Source: Blastococcus sp. CT_GayMR20
Lineage (GTDB): Bacteria > Actinomycetota > Actinomycetes > Mycobacteriales > Geodermatophilaceae
Assembly: GCF_004570345.1 (NCBI RefSeq)
Contig: NZ_SPQM01000196.1
Coordinates: 1 to 7,131 of the forward strand
DNA: 7,131 bases
Reading direction: 5' to 3'
Position numbers and translations under genes: made by a program. Position 1 is the first letter of the stretch. Every line of letters starts with the position of its first letter. This document shows, piece by piece, positions 1 to 6,432 of the stretch. The notes under the pieces were generated by a model, which was not told where the DNA came from, ran no database searches, and saw only the letters and a program-made list of their open reading frames with translations.

Positions 1-1
1 G

Positions 2-40
2 ATCTCCGCCGCCGTCGCCCGCTGGCGCGCGCTCGGCTGA
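2..40 (+). CDS. C-terminal tail of an unidentified upstream gene (partial)
   Basis: Frame 2 reads 12 codons ending in Trp-Arg-Ala-Leu-Gly and a TGA at 38-40, 51 bases before the purN start. The gene begins outside the window. In mycobacteria the gene before purN encodes a large multi-spanning membrane protein, and this could be the end of its homologue, but 12 residues cannot confirm that. Call and frame are tentative. Confidence 0.35.
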   Translation: MSAAVARWRALG

Positions 41-78
41 ACCCGACCCGGCCCGTCGGCGGCCGGAGCCGTCCCGGC

Positions 79-84
79 TAGGGT
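79..84 (+). promoter_or_regulatory. Putative -10 box of a leaderless purN promoter
   Basis: TAGGGT fits the actinobacterial TANNNT -10 consensus and lies 7 bases before the GTG start of purN at 92. That spacing would place transcription initiation at or next to the start codon, giving a leaderless mRNA, a common arrangement in actinobacteria. In agreement, there is no Shine-Dalgarno-like tract in the 7 intervening bases. No convincing -35 hexamer is visible 16-19 bases upstream. It would drive purN and the overlapping purH. Confidence 0.5.
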
Positions 85-91
85 CGCGGTC

Positions 92-703
92 GTGTCCGCA
101 GCCGTCCCCGACCCGCGGGCGCGGGTGGTCGTGCTGCTCTCGGGCGCCGGCTCGCTGTGCGCGGCGCTGCTGGACGCGACCGACGACCCGGCCTACCCCG
201 CGACGGTCGCCGCCGTCGGCAGCGACCGCCCCGCCACGGGTCTGGAGCACGCCCGGCGACGGGGTCTGCCCACGTTCGTCTGCGAGGTGGGGGACCACGC
301 CGACCGCTCCGCCTGGGACCGGGCCCTGGCCGCGGAGATCGGCGCGCACGCGCCGGACCTCGTGGTCTCGGCCGGCTTCATGAAGATCGTCGGCCCCGCC
401 GTGCTCGGCGCGTTCGGCGGCCGGCTGATCAACACCCATCCCGCCCTGCTGCCGGCGTTCCCCGGCGCACACGCCGTCCGCGACGCGCTCGCCGCCGGCG
501 TCCCGGTGACCGGGGCGAGCGTGCACGTCGTCGACGCAGGCGTCGACACCGGCCCCGTGCTCGCCCGGCGCGAGGTGGCCGTGCTGCCCGGGGACGACGA
601 GGCGCGACTGCACGAACGGATCAAGGAAGCGGAGCGCGAGCTCCTGGTGGAGACGGTGGCGCACGTCGTCACCGCCGATGTAGCGAGGAAGAGCGACCGA
701 TGA
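92..703 (+). CDS. purN: Phosphoribosylglycinamide formyltransferase (GAR transformylase)
   Basis: PurN transfers a formyl group from 10-formyl-tetrahydrofolate to GAR, giving FGAR, the third step of cytosolic de novo purine synthesis. The 203-residue product is close to the usual ~210. An N-terminal nucleotide-fold strand (residues 11-17) leads into the phosphate-binding loop SGAGSL (17-22). E. coli has Asn where this has Leu, but Ser-Leu is normal in actinobacteria. The formyltransferase signature is intact: [13 protein letters not shown] (113-125) supplies the catalytic Asn114 and His116, and DAGVDTGPV (148-156) supplies the catalytic Asp152. The GTG at 92 was chosen because a -10 box lies just upstream and the first strand begins 10 residues in. 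The stop overlaps the purH start by 4 bases (ATGA), indicating translational coupling. An identical copy lies at 6429-7040 on the minus strand. Confidence 0.95.
   Translation: MSAAVPDPRARVVVLLSGAGSLCAALLDATDDPAYPATVAAVGSDRPATGLEHARRRGLPTFVCEVGDHADRSAWDRALAAEIGAHAPDLVVSAGFMKIVGPAVLGAFGGRLINTHPALLPAFPGAHAVRDALAAGVPVTGASVHVVDAGVDTGPVLARREVAVLPGDDEARLHERIKEAERELLVETVAHVVTADVARKSDR
685..690 (+). promoter_or_regulatory. Shine-Dalgarno site of purH
   Basis: GAGGAA inside the last codons of purN lies 9 bases before the ATG at 700. It supports starting purH at the ATGA overlap rather than at any upstream in-frame start, whose extension would be a low-complexity Arg/Ala/Gly-rich shadow of purN. Confidence 0.6.
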
Positions 704-2250
704 GCGACCGCACCCCGATCCGCCGCGCCCTCCTGGGCGTCTACGACAAGACCGGTGTGGAGGAACTGGCCGCGGGCCTGGCCGCCGCGGGCGTCGAGCT
801 GGTGAGCACCGGCGCGACCGCCCGGCGGATCGCGGAGGCGGGCATCCCGGTGACGCCCGTCGAGCAGGTCACCGGCTTCCCCGAGTGCCTCGACGGCCGC
901 GTGAAGACGCTGCACCCCGCCGTCCACGCCGGGATCCTGGCCGACCGGCGCAAGCCCGACCACGTGCGGCAGCTGGAGGAGCTGGGCATCGCGCCGTTCG
1001 ACCTGGTCGTGGTGAACCTGTACCCGTTCACCGAGACCGTCTCCTCGGGTGCGAGCCCCGACGAGTGCGTGGAGCAGATCGACATCGGGGGCCCGGCCAT
1101 GGTGCGCGCCTCGGCCAAGAACCACCCGTCGGTCGCTGTCGTCGTGGACCCCGCCCGGTACGCCGACGTCCTCACCGCCGTGGCCGCGGGAGGCTTCACC
1201 CTCGCCGAGCGGCAGAAGCTGGCCGCGGCTGCGTTCCGGCACACCGCCACGTACGACATCGCGGTCGCCTCGTGGCTGGGCAACGTCGTCGCGCCGGACG
1301 ACGACAGCGGCTTCCCCGCCTGGGTGGGCGCCACCTGGGACCGGGCCGACGTCCTCCGCTACGGCGAGAACCCGCACCAGCGTGCGGCGCTCTACCGCAG
1401 CTGGCAGCCCGGGCTCGCGCACGCCGAGCAGTTGCACGGCAAGGAGATGTCCTACAACAACTACGTCGACACCGACGCCGCCTGGCGGGCCGCGCACGAC
1501 CACACCGACCCGTGCGTGGCGATCATCAAGCACGCCAACCCGTGCGGGATCGCCGTCGGCCCCGACATCGCCTCCGCCCACCGCAAGGCGCACGCGTGCG
1601 ACCCCATCTCCGCCTTCGGCGGCGTGATCGCGGCCAACCGGGAGATCGACCTGATGATGGCCGAGCAGGTGTCGGAGGTGTTCACCGAGGTCGTCGTTGC
1701 GCCGTCCTTCACCGACGACGCGGTGCGCGTGCTGACCGGGAAGAAGAACGTCCGGCTGCTCCGCAACCCGCACATCCCCGCACCCGGCGCCGAGATGCGA
1801 CCGATCAGCGGCGGCCTGCTGCTGCAGGTGAAGGACAGCCTGGACGCTCCCGGCGACGACCCGACCACGTGGACGCTGGCGGCCGGGGAGCCGCTCGACG
1901 CGGCGGGCCTGGACGACCTCGTGTTCGCCTGGCGCGCCGTGCGGGCGGTGAAGAGCAACGCCATCCTGCTCGCGCACGACCGCGCGACCGTCGGGGTGGG
2001 GATGGGCCAGGTCAACCGCGTGGACGCCGCCCGGCTGGCCGTCAGCCGGGCGGGGGAGCGGGCGGGCGGGTCGGTCGCGGCGTCCGACGCGTTCTTCCCG
2101 TTCGCCGACGGCCTGCAGGTCCTGCTCAAGGCGGGCGTGCGGGCCGTCGTCCAGCCGGGTGGTTCCGTCCGGGACGACGAGGTCGTGGCCGCGGCGGCCG
2201 CGGCCGGCGTCCCGCTGTACCTGACCGGCACCCGCCACTTCGCGCATTGA
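700..2250 (+). CDS. purH: Bifunctional AICAR transformylase / IMP cyclohydrolase
   Basis: PurH catalyses the last two steps to IMP: AICAR is formylated with 10-formyl-tetrahydrofolate to FAICAR, then cyclised. The 516 residues match a full-length family member. The N-terminal IMP cyclohydrolase (MGS-like) domain covers about 1-145 and has YDKTG (15-19), STGAT (36-40), [10 protein letters not shown] (64-73), NLYPF (106-110) and [16 protein letters not shown] (127-142). The AICAR transformylase domain follows, with RYGENPHQ (220-227), [11 protein letters not shown] (245-255) and the catalytic Lys277-His278 pair in IIKHANPCG (275-283). [14 protein letters not shown] (304-317), [10 protein letters not shown] (462-471) and VQPGGSVRD (484-492) complete it, ending in a typical TRHFAH C-terminus. 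No key motif is missing. It overlaps purN by 4 bases, so the two are co-translated. A second copy lies at 4882-6432. Confidence 0.97.
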   Translation: MSDRTPIRRALLGVYDKTGVEELAAGLAAAGVELVSTGATARRIAEAGIPVTPVEQVTGFPECLDGRVKTLHPAVHAGILADRRKPDHVRQLEELGIAPFDLVVVNLYPFTETVSSGASPDECVEQIDIGGPAMVRASAKNHPSVAVVVDPARYADVLTAVAAGGFTLAERQKLAAAAFRHTATYDIAVASWLGNVVAPDDDSGFPAWVGATWDRADVLRYGENPHQRAALYRSWQPGLAHAEQLHGKEMSYNNYVDTDAAWRAAHDHTDPCVAIIKHANPCGIAVGPDIASAHRKAHACDPISAFGGVIAANREIDLMMAEQVSEVFTEVVVAPSFTDDAVRVLTGKKNVRLLRNPHIPAPGAEMRPISGGLLLQVKDSLDAPGDDPTTWTLAAGEPLDAAGLDDLVFAWRAVRAVKSNAILLAHDRATVGVGMGQVNRVDAARLAVSRAGERAGGSVAASDAFFPFADGLQVLLKAGVRAVVQPGGSVRDDEVVAAAAAAGVPLYLTGTRHFAH

Positions 2251-2256
2251 TGAAGG

Positions 2257-2360
2257 ACCCCCTCGCCCCCCGCCACTCGCAGGCTCGCAGCGGGCCCCTG
2301 CGAAGGGGCCACATGGCCCCCACCCCTCGCGAGCTCGGGGCGGGCCCCTCCATGGGGCCG
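2257..2360 (+). repeat. GC-rich tandem hairpin repeat downstream of purH
   Basis: Two imperfect ~40-base units (about 2271-2310 and 2320-2359) share CTCGC, GCTCG, GCGGGCCCCT and a closing GGGGCC, and differ by small indels. Each contains a stem-loop. The first, 2293-2310, has a 7-bp stem (GGCCCCT/AGGGGCC) closing a GCGA (GNRA-type) loop. The second, 2343-2359, has a 6-bp stem (GGCCCC/GGGGCC) around TCCAT. The two are joined by another small palindrome (GGCC-ACAT-GGCC). There is no T tract, so this is not a classical intrinsic terminator. It looks like a REP-like dispersed intergenic element. It could attenuate transcription, protect the 3' end of purH mRNA, or slow read-through into the next gene. 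It also overlaps the possible starts of that gene. Confidence 0.6.
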
Positions 2361-2981
2361 AGAGCGCACGTCGCGCCGCCGGAGGACGGTACCGAGGTCG
2401 AGGGGGCGGACTTCGCCCGCGTCGACTGGTGGGGCGCGGAGCTGGAGGGCGTCACCTTCACCCGCTGCCGATTCGACGACGCCTCGCTCGAGGAGCTGGT
2501 CACCCGGCGCTGCGTGTTCGACGGCTGCGTGCTCACCGGCGTGCGGTTGGGAGGGTCGCGGCACACGGGGACGGCGTTCCTGTCCTGCCGGTTCGACCGC
2601 GCCCGGCTGATCGACGTCACCTGGGACGGCTGCAAGCTCACCGGCTCGCAGTTCCCGGGCGCCCAGTTGCGGCCGATGACGGCCATCGACTGCGACTGGA
2701 GCTACACCGCGCTCCGCGGCGCGGACCTCTCCGGGCTCGACCTGGCCGGGCAGCGCTTCCGCGAGGCGGACTTCACCGACGCCGACCTGCGGGAGTGCGA
2801 CCTGACCGGCGCGAACCTCGACCGGGCCCGGCTGCAGTCGACGAAGCTGCGCGGGGCGGACCTGCGCGGCGCCTCGATGGACGAGGTCAACTGGCGCGCG
2901 TTCGAGCTCACCGGCGTGCGGATCGACCTCGTGCAGTCGGTGCAGTTCGCCCGAGCCCACGGCGCGCTCGTCGCCGACTGA
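2313..2981 (+). CDS. Pentapeptide-repeat protein of unknown function
   Basis: After a ~28-residue Pro/Gly-rich head, residues 29-195 show the A(D/N)LXX periodicity of a right-handed quadrilateral beta-helix. The best repeats are at 136-195 (RGADL, EADFT, DADLR, GANLD, RARLQ, RGADL, RGASM). The 45-130 section is a degenerate, Cys-rich version with the same spacing (CRF, CVF, CKL, CDW). A short non-repeat C-terminal helix region (residues 202-222) closes it. There is no signal peptide or membrane segment, so it is probably cytosolic. Some family members mimic DNA and protect gyrase, but nothing here shows that role. The start is uncertain: ATG 2313 has AGGGG at 2304-2308; ATG 2250 overlaps the purH stop but would translate the whole hairpin repeat; ATG 2352 lies just after the repeat. 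The stop abuts the stop of the convergent membrane gene with no gap. An identical copy lies at 4151-4819. Confidence 0.8.
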   Translation: MAPTPRELGAGPSMGPRAHVAPPEDGTEVEGADFARVDWWGAELEGVTFTRCRFDDASLEELVTRRCVFDGCVLTGVRLGGSRHTGTAFLSCRFDRARLIDVTWDGCKLTGSQFPGAQLRPMTAIDCDWSYTALRGADLSGLDLAGQRFREADFTDADLRECDLTGANLDRARLQSTKLRGADLRGASMDEVNWRAFELTGVRIDLVQSVQFARAHGALVAD

Positions 2982-3527
2982 CTACGCGACCTTGGGCTTG
3001 GTGAGGATCGCCTTGATCGAGCCGAGCAGGCCGAGGACGGCGACGCCGATGCCGCACCAGAACCCGGAGCCGAAGAACCCGAGGTCCCAGTTGGCCTTGT
3101 CGTCGGCGAGCGGCACGAGGATGCCGGCGGTGACGACGAGGCTCACCAGCAGTCCCAGGACGCCGAAGAAGCGGTGCGAGCGCATCGGCAGCCACATCAG
3201 CAGGCCGAGCAGGAAAAGGACGCCGCCGCCGAGCACGATCGCCAGCGGCTGCCACAGCCCGTTGTCGAAGACGCTCCCGAGGTCGTCGAACGCCTCCCGC
3301 ACGAAGCTCCAGCCCGAGGCGTCGTCGTCCGCGAGCCAGTCCAGCAGCAGGCTCACCCCCGCGGCGATCCCGGCGAGGATCAGGAGCAGGCCACCGAGGC
3401 TCTCCGGCCCGCGGAAGGCAACCGGGCGATCGGAGTACCGGGGTGCGGTGAAGTCCGTGGTGGCCGGCTCCCCGCCGCTGTACGCGCTGGCTCCGACGGG
3501 CTGGCCGGGCGGGTGCTGCTCGCTCAT
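2982..3527 (-). CDS. Four-helix membrane protein of unknown function (intact copy)
   Basis: I do not recognise a named family. The 181-residue product has a polar, Pro/Gly/Ser-rich N-terminal tail (1-40) without a signal peptide. It is followed by four hydrophobic segments at about 44-63, 93-113, 120-140 and 155-173. An acidic loop (64-92, rich in Asp) lies between the first two, and a second acidic patch (141-148) lies before the last; the C-terminus is short and basic (Lys-Pro-Lys-Val-Ala). It is probably a small integral membrane protein of the cytoplasmic membrane. The ATG at 3527 is chosen over an upstream in-frame GTG at 3620 because GGAGG at 3533-3537 sits 5 bases before it. It is convergent with, and directly abuts, the pentapeptide gene, and is divergent from folD. 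Co-location with purine and folate genes does not by itself give a function. Confidence 0.85.
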   Translation of the reverse strand: MSEQHPPGQPVGASAYSGGEPATTDFTAPRYSDRPVAFRGPESLGGLLLILAGIAAGVSLLLDWLADDDASGWSFVREAFDDLGSVFDNGLWQPLAIVLGGGVLFLLGLLMWLPMRSHRFFGVLGLLVSLVVTAGILVPLADDKANWDLGFFGSGFWCGIGVAVLGLLGSIKAILTKPKVA

Positions 3528-3620
3528 GCGTGCCTCCGGTTCGGCGGGGCCGGGTTGGACCGCTGTCCTGAGACTAGGACTGCCCGGCCGGTCGCGTGAC
3601 CCCTCCGGCACACTGGGCAC
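3528..3620. promoter_or_regulatory. Divergent intergenic region between membrane gene and folD
   Basis: These 93 bases separate the divergent starts of the membrane-protein gene (minus) and folD (plus). A TANNNT -10 candidate for the membrane gene, TAGTCT, reads on the minus strand at 3576-3571 and would leave a leader of about 35-40 bases carrying the GGAGG site. It lies inside a small inverted repeat, GTCCT-N6-AGGAC (3565-3580), which could be an operator. For folD, CACACT at 3609-3614 is 6 bases before the GTG and is a weak -10 candidate for a leaderless start. No good -35 hexamer is visible for either direction. Confidence 0.4.
3533..3537 (-). promoter_or_regulatory. Shine-Dalgarno site of the membrane-protein gene
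   Basis: GGAGG on the minus strand lies 5 bases before the ATG at 3527. This is the clearest ribosome-binding site in the window. It decides the start against the longer reading frame that would begin at 3620 within the folD start region. It lies in the unique spacer, so the right-hand copy of the gene has lost it. Confidence 0.75.
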
Positions 3621-3653
3621 GTGCCCGCGACGATCCTCGACGGCAAGGCGACG
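3621..3653 (+). pseudogene. folD: 5' fragment of folD, cut by the inversion junction
   Basis: From the GTG at 3621 the frame reads VPATILDGKATAA, the characteristic FolD N-terminus (compare LDGKAT in mycobacterial and streptomycete FolD). FolD is the bifunctional 5,10-methylene-THF dehydrogenase / methenyl-THF cyclohydrolase that makes 10-formyl-THF, the cofactor used by PurN and PurH. Eleven codons lie entirely in unique sequence; codons 12-13 (GCG GCG) are shared with the inverted arm. Beyond that the frame runs through the reversed membrane gene and stops at 3750-3752. A normal FolD has about 285 residues, so essentially the whole enzyme is missing. Identification rests on a short but distinctive motif plus the expected neighbourhood. 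Confidence 0.75.
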
Positions 3654-4150
3654 GCGGCGGGGAGCCGGCCACCACGGACTTCACCGCACCCCGGTACTCC
3701 GATCGCCCGGTTGCCTTCCGCGGGCCGGAGAGCCTCGGTGGCCTGCTCCTGATCCTCGCCGGGATCGCCGCGGGGGTGAGCCTGCTGCTGGACTGGCTCG
3801 CGGACGACGACGCCTCGGGCTGGAGCTTCGTGCGGGAGGCGTTCGACGACCTCGGGAGCGTCTTCGACAACGGGCTGTGGCAGCCGCTGGCGATCGTGCT
3901 CGGCGGCGGCGTCCTTTTCCTGCTCGGCCTGCTGATGTGGCTGCCGATGCGCTCGCACCGCTTCTTCGGCGTCCTGGGACTGCTGGTGAGCCTCGTCGTC
4001 ACCGCCGGCATCCTCGTGCCGCTCGCCGACGACAAGGCCAACTGGGACCTCGGGTTCTTCGGCTCCGGGTTCTGGTGCGGCATCGGCGTCGCCGTCCTCG
4101 GCCTGCTCGGCTCGATCAAGGCGATCCTCACCAAGCCCAAGGTCGCGTAG
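3654..4150 (+). pseudogene. N-terminally truncated duplicate of the four-helix membrane protein
   Basis: The right-arm copy keeps residues 18-181, including all four hydrophobic segments, but lacks the first 16 residues, the ATG and the GGAGG site; codon 17 is changed from Ser to Gly at the junction. A continuous frame can be opened from a GTG at 3596 (an artificial 184-residue product). Its first 20 or so residues come from the folD upstream region read in the wrong frame and look like random Arg/Pro-rich sequence. No Shine-Dalgarno supports that start. Treat it as a junction product, not a real gene. Confidence 0.85.
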
Positions 4151-4819
4151 TCAGTCGGCGACGAGCGCGCCGTGGGCTCGGGCGAACTGCACCGACTGCA
4201 CGAGGTCGATCCGCACGCCGGTGAGCTCGAACGCGCGCCAGTTGACCTCGTCCATCGAGGCGCCGCGCAGGTCCGCCCCGCGCAGCTTCGTCGACTGCAG
4301 CCGGGCCCGGTCGAGGTTCGCGCCGGTCAGGTCGCACTCCCGCAGGTCGGCGTCGGTGAAGTCCGCCTCGCGGAAGCGCTGCCCGGCCAGGTCGAGCCCG
4401 GAGAGGTCCGCGCCGCGGAGCGCGGTGTAGCTCCAGTCGCAGTCGATGGCCGTCATCGGCCGCAACTGGGCGCCCGGGAACTGCGAGCCGGTGAGCTTGC
4501 AGCCGTCCCAGGTGACGTCGATCAGCCGGGCGCGGTCGAACCGGCAGGACAGGAACGCCGTCCCCGTGTGCCGCGACCCTCCCAACCGCACGCCGGTGAG
4601 CACGCAGCCGTCGAACACGCAGCGCCGGGTGACCAGCTCCTCGAGCGAGGCGTCGTCGAATCGGCAGCGGGTGAAGGTGACGCCCTCCAGCTCCGCGCCC
4701 CACCAGTCGACGCGGGCGAAGTCCGCCCCCTCGACCTCGGTACCGTCCTCCGGCGGCGCGACGTGCGCTCTCGGCCCCATGGAGGGGCCCGCCCCGAGCT
4801 CGCGAGGGGTGGGGGCCAT
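4151..4819 (-). CDS. Pentapeptide-repeat protein, right-arm copy
   Basis: This has the same 222-residue sequence as the gene at 2313-2981, with the same start ambiguity (alternatives at 4882 and 4780). Its stop abuts the stop of the truncated membrane gene at 4150, so the convergent arrangement is kept. The beta-helix repeats are intact. If the arm is real the organism would have two identical copies; if it is a chimera this entry is redundant. Confidence 0.75.
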   Translation of the reverse strand: MAPTPRELGAGPSMGPRAHVAPPEDGTEVEGADFARVDWWGAELEGVTFTRCRFDDASLEELVTRRCVFDGCVLTGVRLGGSRHTGTAFLSCRFDRARLIDVTWDGCKLTGSQFPGAQLRPMTAIDCDWSYTALRGADLSGLDLAGQRFREADFTDADLRECDLTGANLDRARLQSTKLRGADLRGASMDEVNWRAFELTGVRIDLVQSVQFARAHGALVAD

Positions 4820-4875
4820 GTGGCCCCTTCGCAGGGGCCCGCTGCGAGCCTGCGAGTGGCGGGGGGCGAGGGGGT
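4772..4875 (-). repeat. GC-rich tandem hairpin repeat, right-arm copy
   Basis: Mirror of the element after purH. The stem-loops fall at 4773-4789 (6-bp stem) and 4822-4839 (7-bp stem with the four-base loop). Both units and the linking palindrome are identical to the left copy, so this adds no independent example of the repeat. Confidence 0.6.
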
Positions 4876-4881
4876 CCTTCA

Positions 4882-6432
4882 TCAATGCGCGAAGTGGCGG
4901 GTGCCGGTCAGGTACAGCGGGACGCCGGCCGCGGCCGCCGCGGCCACGACCTCGTCGTCCCGGACGGAACCACCCGGCTGGACGACGGCCCGCACGCCCG
5001 CCTTGAGCAGGACCTGCAGGCCGTCGGCGAACGGGAAGAACGCGTCGGACGCCGCGACCGACCCGCCCGCCCGCTCCCCCGCCCGGCTGACGGCCAGCCG
5101 GGCGGCGTCCACGCGGTTGACCTGGCCCATCCCCACCCCGACGGTCGCGCGGTCGTGCGCGAGCAGGATGGCGTTGCTCTTCACCGCCCGCACGGCGCGC
5201 CAGGCGAACACGAGGTCGTCCAGGCCCGCCGCGTCGAGCGGCTCCCCGGCCGCCAGCGTCCACGTGGTCGGGTCGTCGCCGGGAGCGTCCAGGCTGTCCT
5301 TCACCTGCAGCAGCAGGCCGCCGCTGATCGGTCGCATCTCGGCGCCGGGTGCGGGGATGTGCGGGTTGCGGAGCAGCCGGACGTTCTTCTTCCCGGTCAG
5401 CACGCGCACCGCGTCGTCGGTGAAGGACGGCGCAACGACGACCTCGGTGAACACCTCCGACACCTGCTCGGCCATCATCAGGTCGATCTCCCGGTTGGCC
5501 GCGATCACGCCGCCGAAGGCGGAGATGGGGTCGCACGCGTGCGCCTTGCGGTGGGCGGAGGCGATGTCGGGGCCGACGGCGATCCCGCACGGGTTGGCGT
5601 GCTTGATGATCGCCACGCACGGGTCGGTGTGGTCGTGCGCGGCCCGCCAGGCGGCGTCGGTGTCGACGTAGTTGTTGTAGGACATCTCCTTGCCGTGCAA
5701 CTGCTCGGCGTGCGCGAGCCCGGGCTGCCAGCTGCGGTAGAGCGCCGCACGCTGGTGCGGGTTCTCGCCGTAGCGGAGGACGTCGGCCCGGTCCCAGGTG
5801 GCGCCCACCCAGGCGGGGAAGCCGCTGTCGTCGTCCGGCGCGACGACGTTGCCCAGCCACGAGGCGACCGCGATGTCGTACGTGGCGGTGTGCCGGAACG
5901 CAGCCGCGGCCAGCTTCTGCCGCTCGGCGAGGGTGAAGCCTCCCGCGGCCACGGCGGTGAGGACGTCGGCGTACCGGGCGGGGTCCACGACGACAGCGAC
6001 CGACGGGTGGTTCTTGGCCGAGGCGCGCACCATGGCCGGGCCCCCGATGTCGATCTGCTCCACGCACTCGTCGGGGCTCGCACCCGAGGAGACGGTCTCG
6101 GTGAACGGGTACAGGTTCACCACGACCAGGTCGAACGGCGCGATGCCCAGCTCCTCCAGCTGCCGCACGTGGTCGGGCTTGCGCCGGTCGGCCAGGATCC
6201 CGGCGTGGACGGCGGGGTGCAGCGTCTTCACGCGGCCGTCGAGGCACTCGGGGAAGCCGGTGACCTGCTCGACGGGCGTCACCGGGATGCCCGCCTCCGC
6301 GATCCGCCGGGCGGTCGCGCCGGTGCTCACCAGCTCGACGCCCGCGGCGGCCAGGCCCGCGGCCAGTTCCTCCACACCGGTCTTGTCGTAGACGCCCAGG
6401 AGGGCGCGGCGGATCGGGGTGCGGTCGCTCAT
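4882..6432 (-). CDS. purH: Bifunctional AICAR transformylase / IMP cyclohydrolase, right-arm copy
   Basis: A full-length 516-residue duplicate of the purH at 700-2250, identical throughout, including the Lys277-His278 catalytic pair. The purN-purH ATGA overlap (6429-6432) and the GAGGAA ribosome-binding site (6442-6447) are preserved. Bacteria normally carry one purH, and an identical second copy facing the first about 2.6 kb away would be unusual. This is one reason to suspect that the arm is a technical duplicate. Confidence 0.93.
   Translation of the reverse strand: MSDRTPIRRALLGVYDKTGVEELAAGLAAAGVELVSTGATARRIAEAGIPVTPVEQVTGFPECLDGRVKTLHPAVHAGILADRRKPDHVRQLEELGIAPFDLVVVNLYPFTETVSSGASPDECVEQIDIGGPAMVRASAKNHPSVAVVVDPARYADVLTAVAAGGFTLAERQKLAAAAFRHTATYDIAVASWLGNVVAPDDDSGFPAWVGATWDRADVLRYGENPHQRAALYRSWQPGLAHAEQLHGKEMSYNNYVDTDAAWRAAHDHTDPCVAIIKHANPCGIAVGPDIASAHRKAHACDPISAFGGVIAANREIDLMMAEQVSEVFTEVVVAPSFTDDAVRVLTGKKNVRLLRNPHIPAPGAEMRPISGGLLLQVKDSLDAPGDDPTTWTLAAGEPLDAAGLDDLVFAWRAVRAVKSNAILLAHDRATVGVGMGQVNRVDAARLAVSRAGERAGGSVAASDAFFPFADGLQVLLKAGVRAVVQPGGSVRDDEVVAAAAAAGVPLYLTGTRHFAH

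Larger units (their letters stand above)
1..3478 (+). repeat. Left arm of a 3,478-bp perfect inverted repeat
   Basis: This arm is the reverse complement of 3654-7131. I compared the outer ends and the inner boundary base by base. In between, the encoded proteins in several overlapping frames on both strands are identical at mirrored coordinates summing to 7132, so no substitution or indel is apparent. Identity stops at 3478: base 3479 is T, whereas its mirror position 3653 is G rather than A. The arm carries an ordinary actinobacterial gene order and no transposase, integrase or terminal structure. It therefore looks like the native orientation, with the other arm derived from it. The repeat reaches the window edge, so its true outer limit is unknown. 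Confidence 0.97.
3479..3653. other. Unique 175-bp spacer of the giant inverted repeat
   Basis: This is the only stretch present once in the window. It holds the first 16 codons of the membrane gene, its ribosome-binding site, the divergent promoter region and the start of folD. It continues the left-arm locus naturally: the membrane gene reads uninterrupted from the arm into the spacer. The right boundary does not, since both genes that cross or approach it are broken. The abnormal junction is therefore at 3653/3654 and not at 3478/3479. Confidence 0.9.

Noticed and set aside
157..699. A 181-codon N-terminal extension of purH
   Set aside because: It is the wrong-frame translation of purN and is Arg-rich. 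The ATG at 700 has a Shine-Dalgarno and gives a normal PurH length.
193..2247. Long open frame on the strand opposite purN/purH (684 codons), mirrored at 4885-6939
   Set aside because: It is antisense to well-identified purN and purH, low in complexity (Arg/Gly/Val/His rich) and without a recognisable domain. Long antisense frames are expected in high-GC DNA.
885..2249. A long upstream extension of the pentapeptide frame through purH
   Set aside because: It is a shadow frame of purH. Real pentapeptide sequence begins only after about 2395.
2293..2359. Rho-independent terminator after purH
   Set aside because: The hairpins are strong but no T-rich tract follows either stem, and the next gene's start lies within or just after them.
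3528..3620. A 31-residue N-terminal extension of the membrane protein starting at the GTG in the CACGTG palindrome
   Set aside because: The downstream ATG at 3527 has a strong GGAGG site. The extension covers the promoter region and would overlap the folD start on the other strand.
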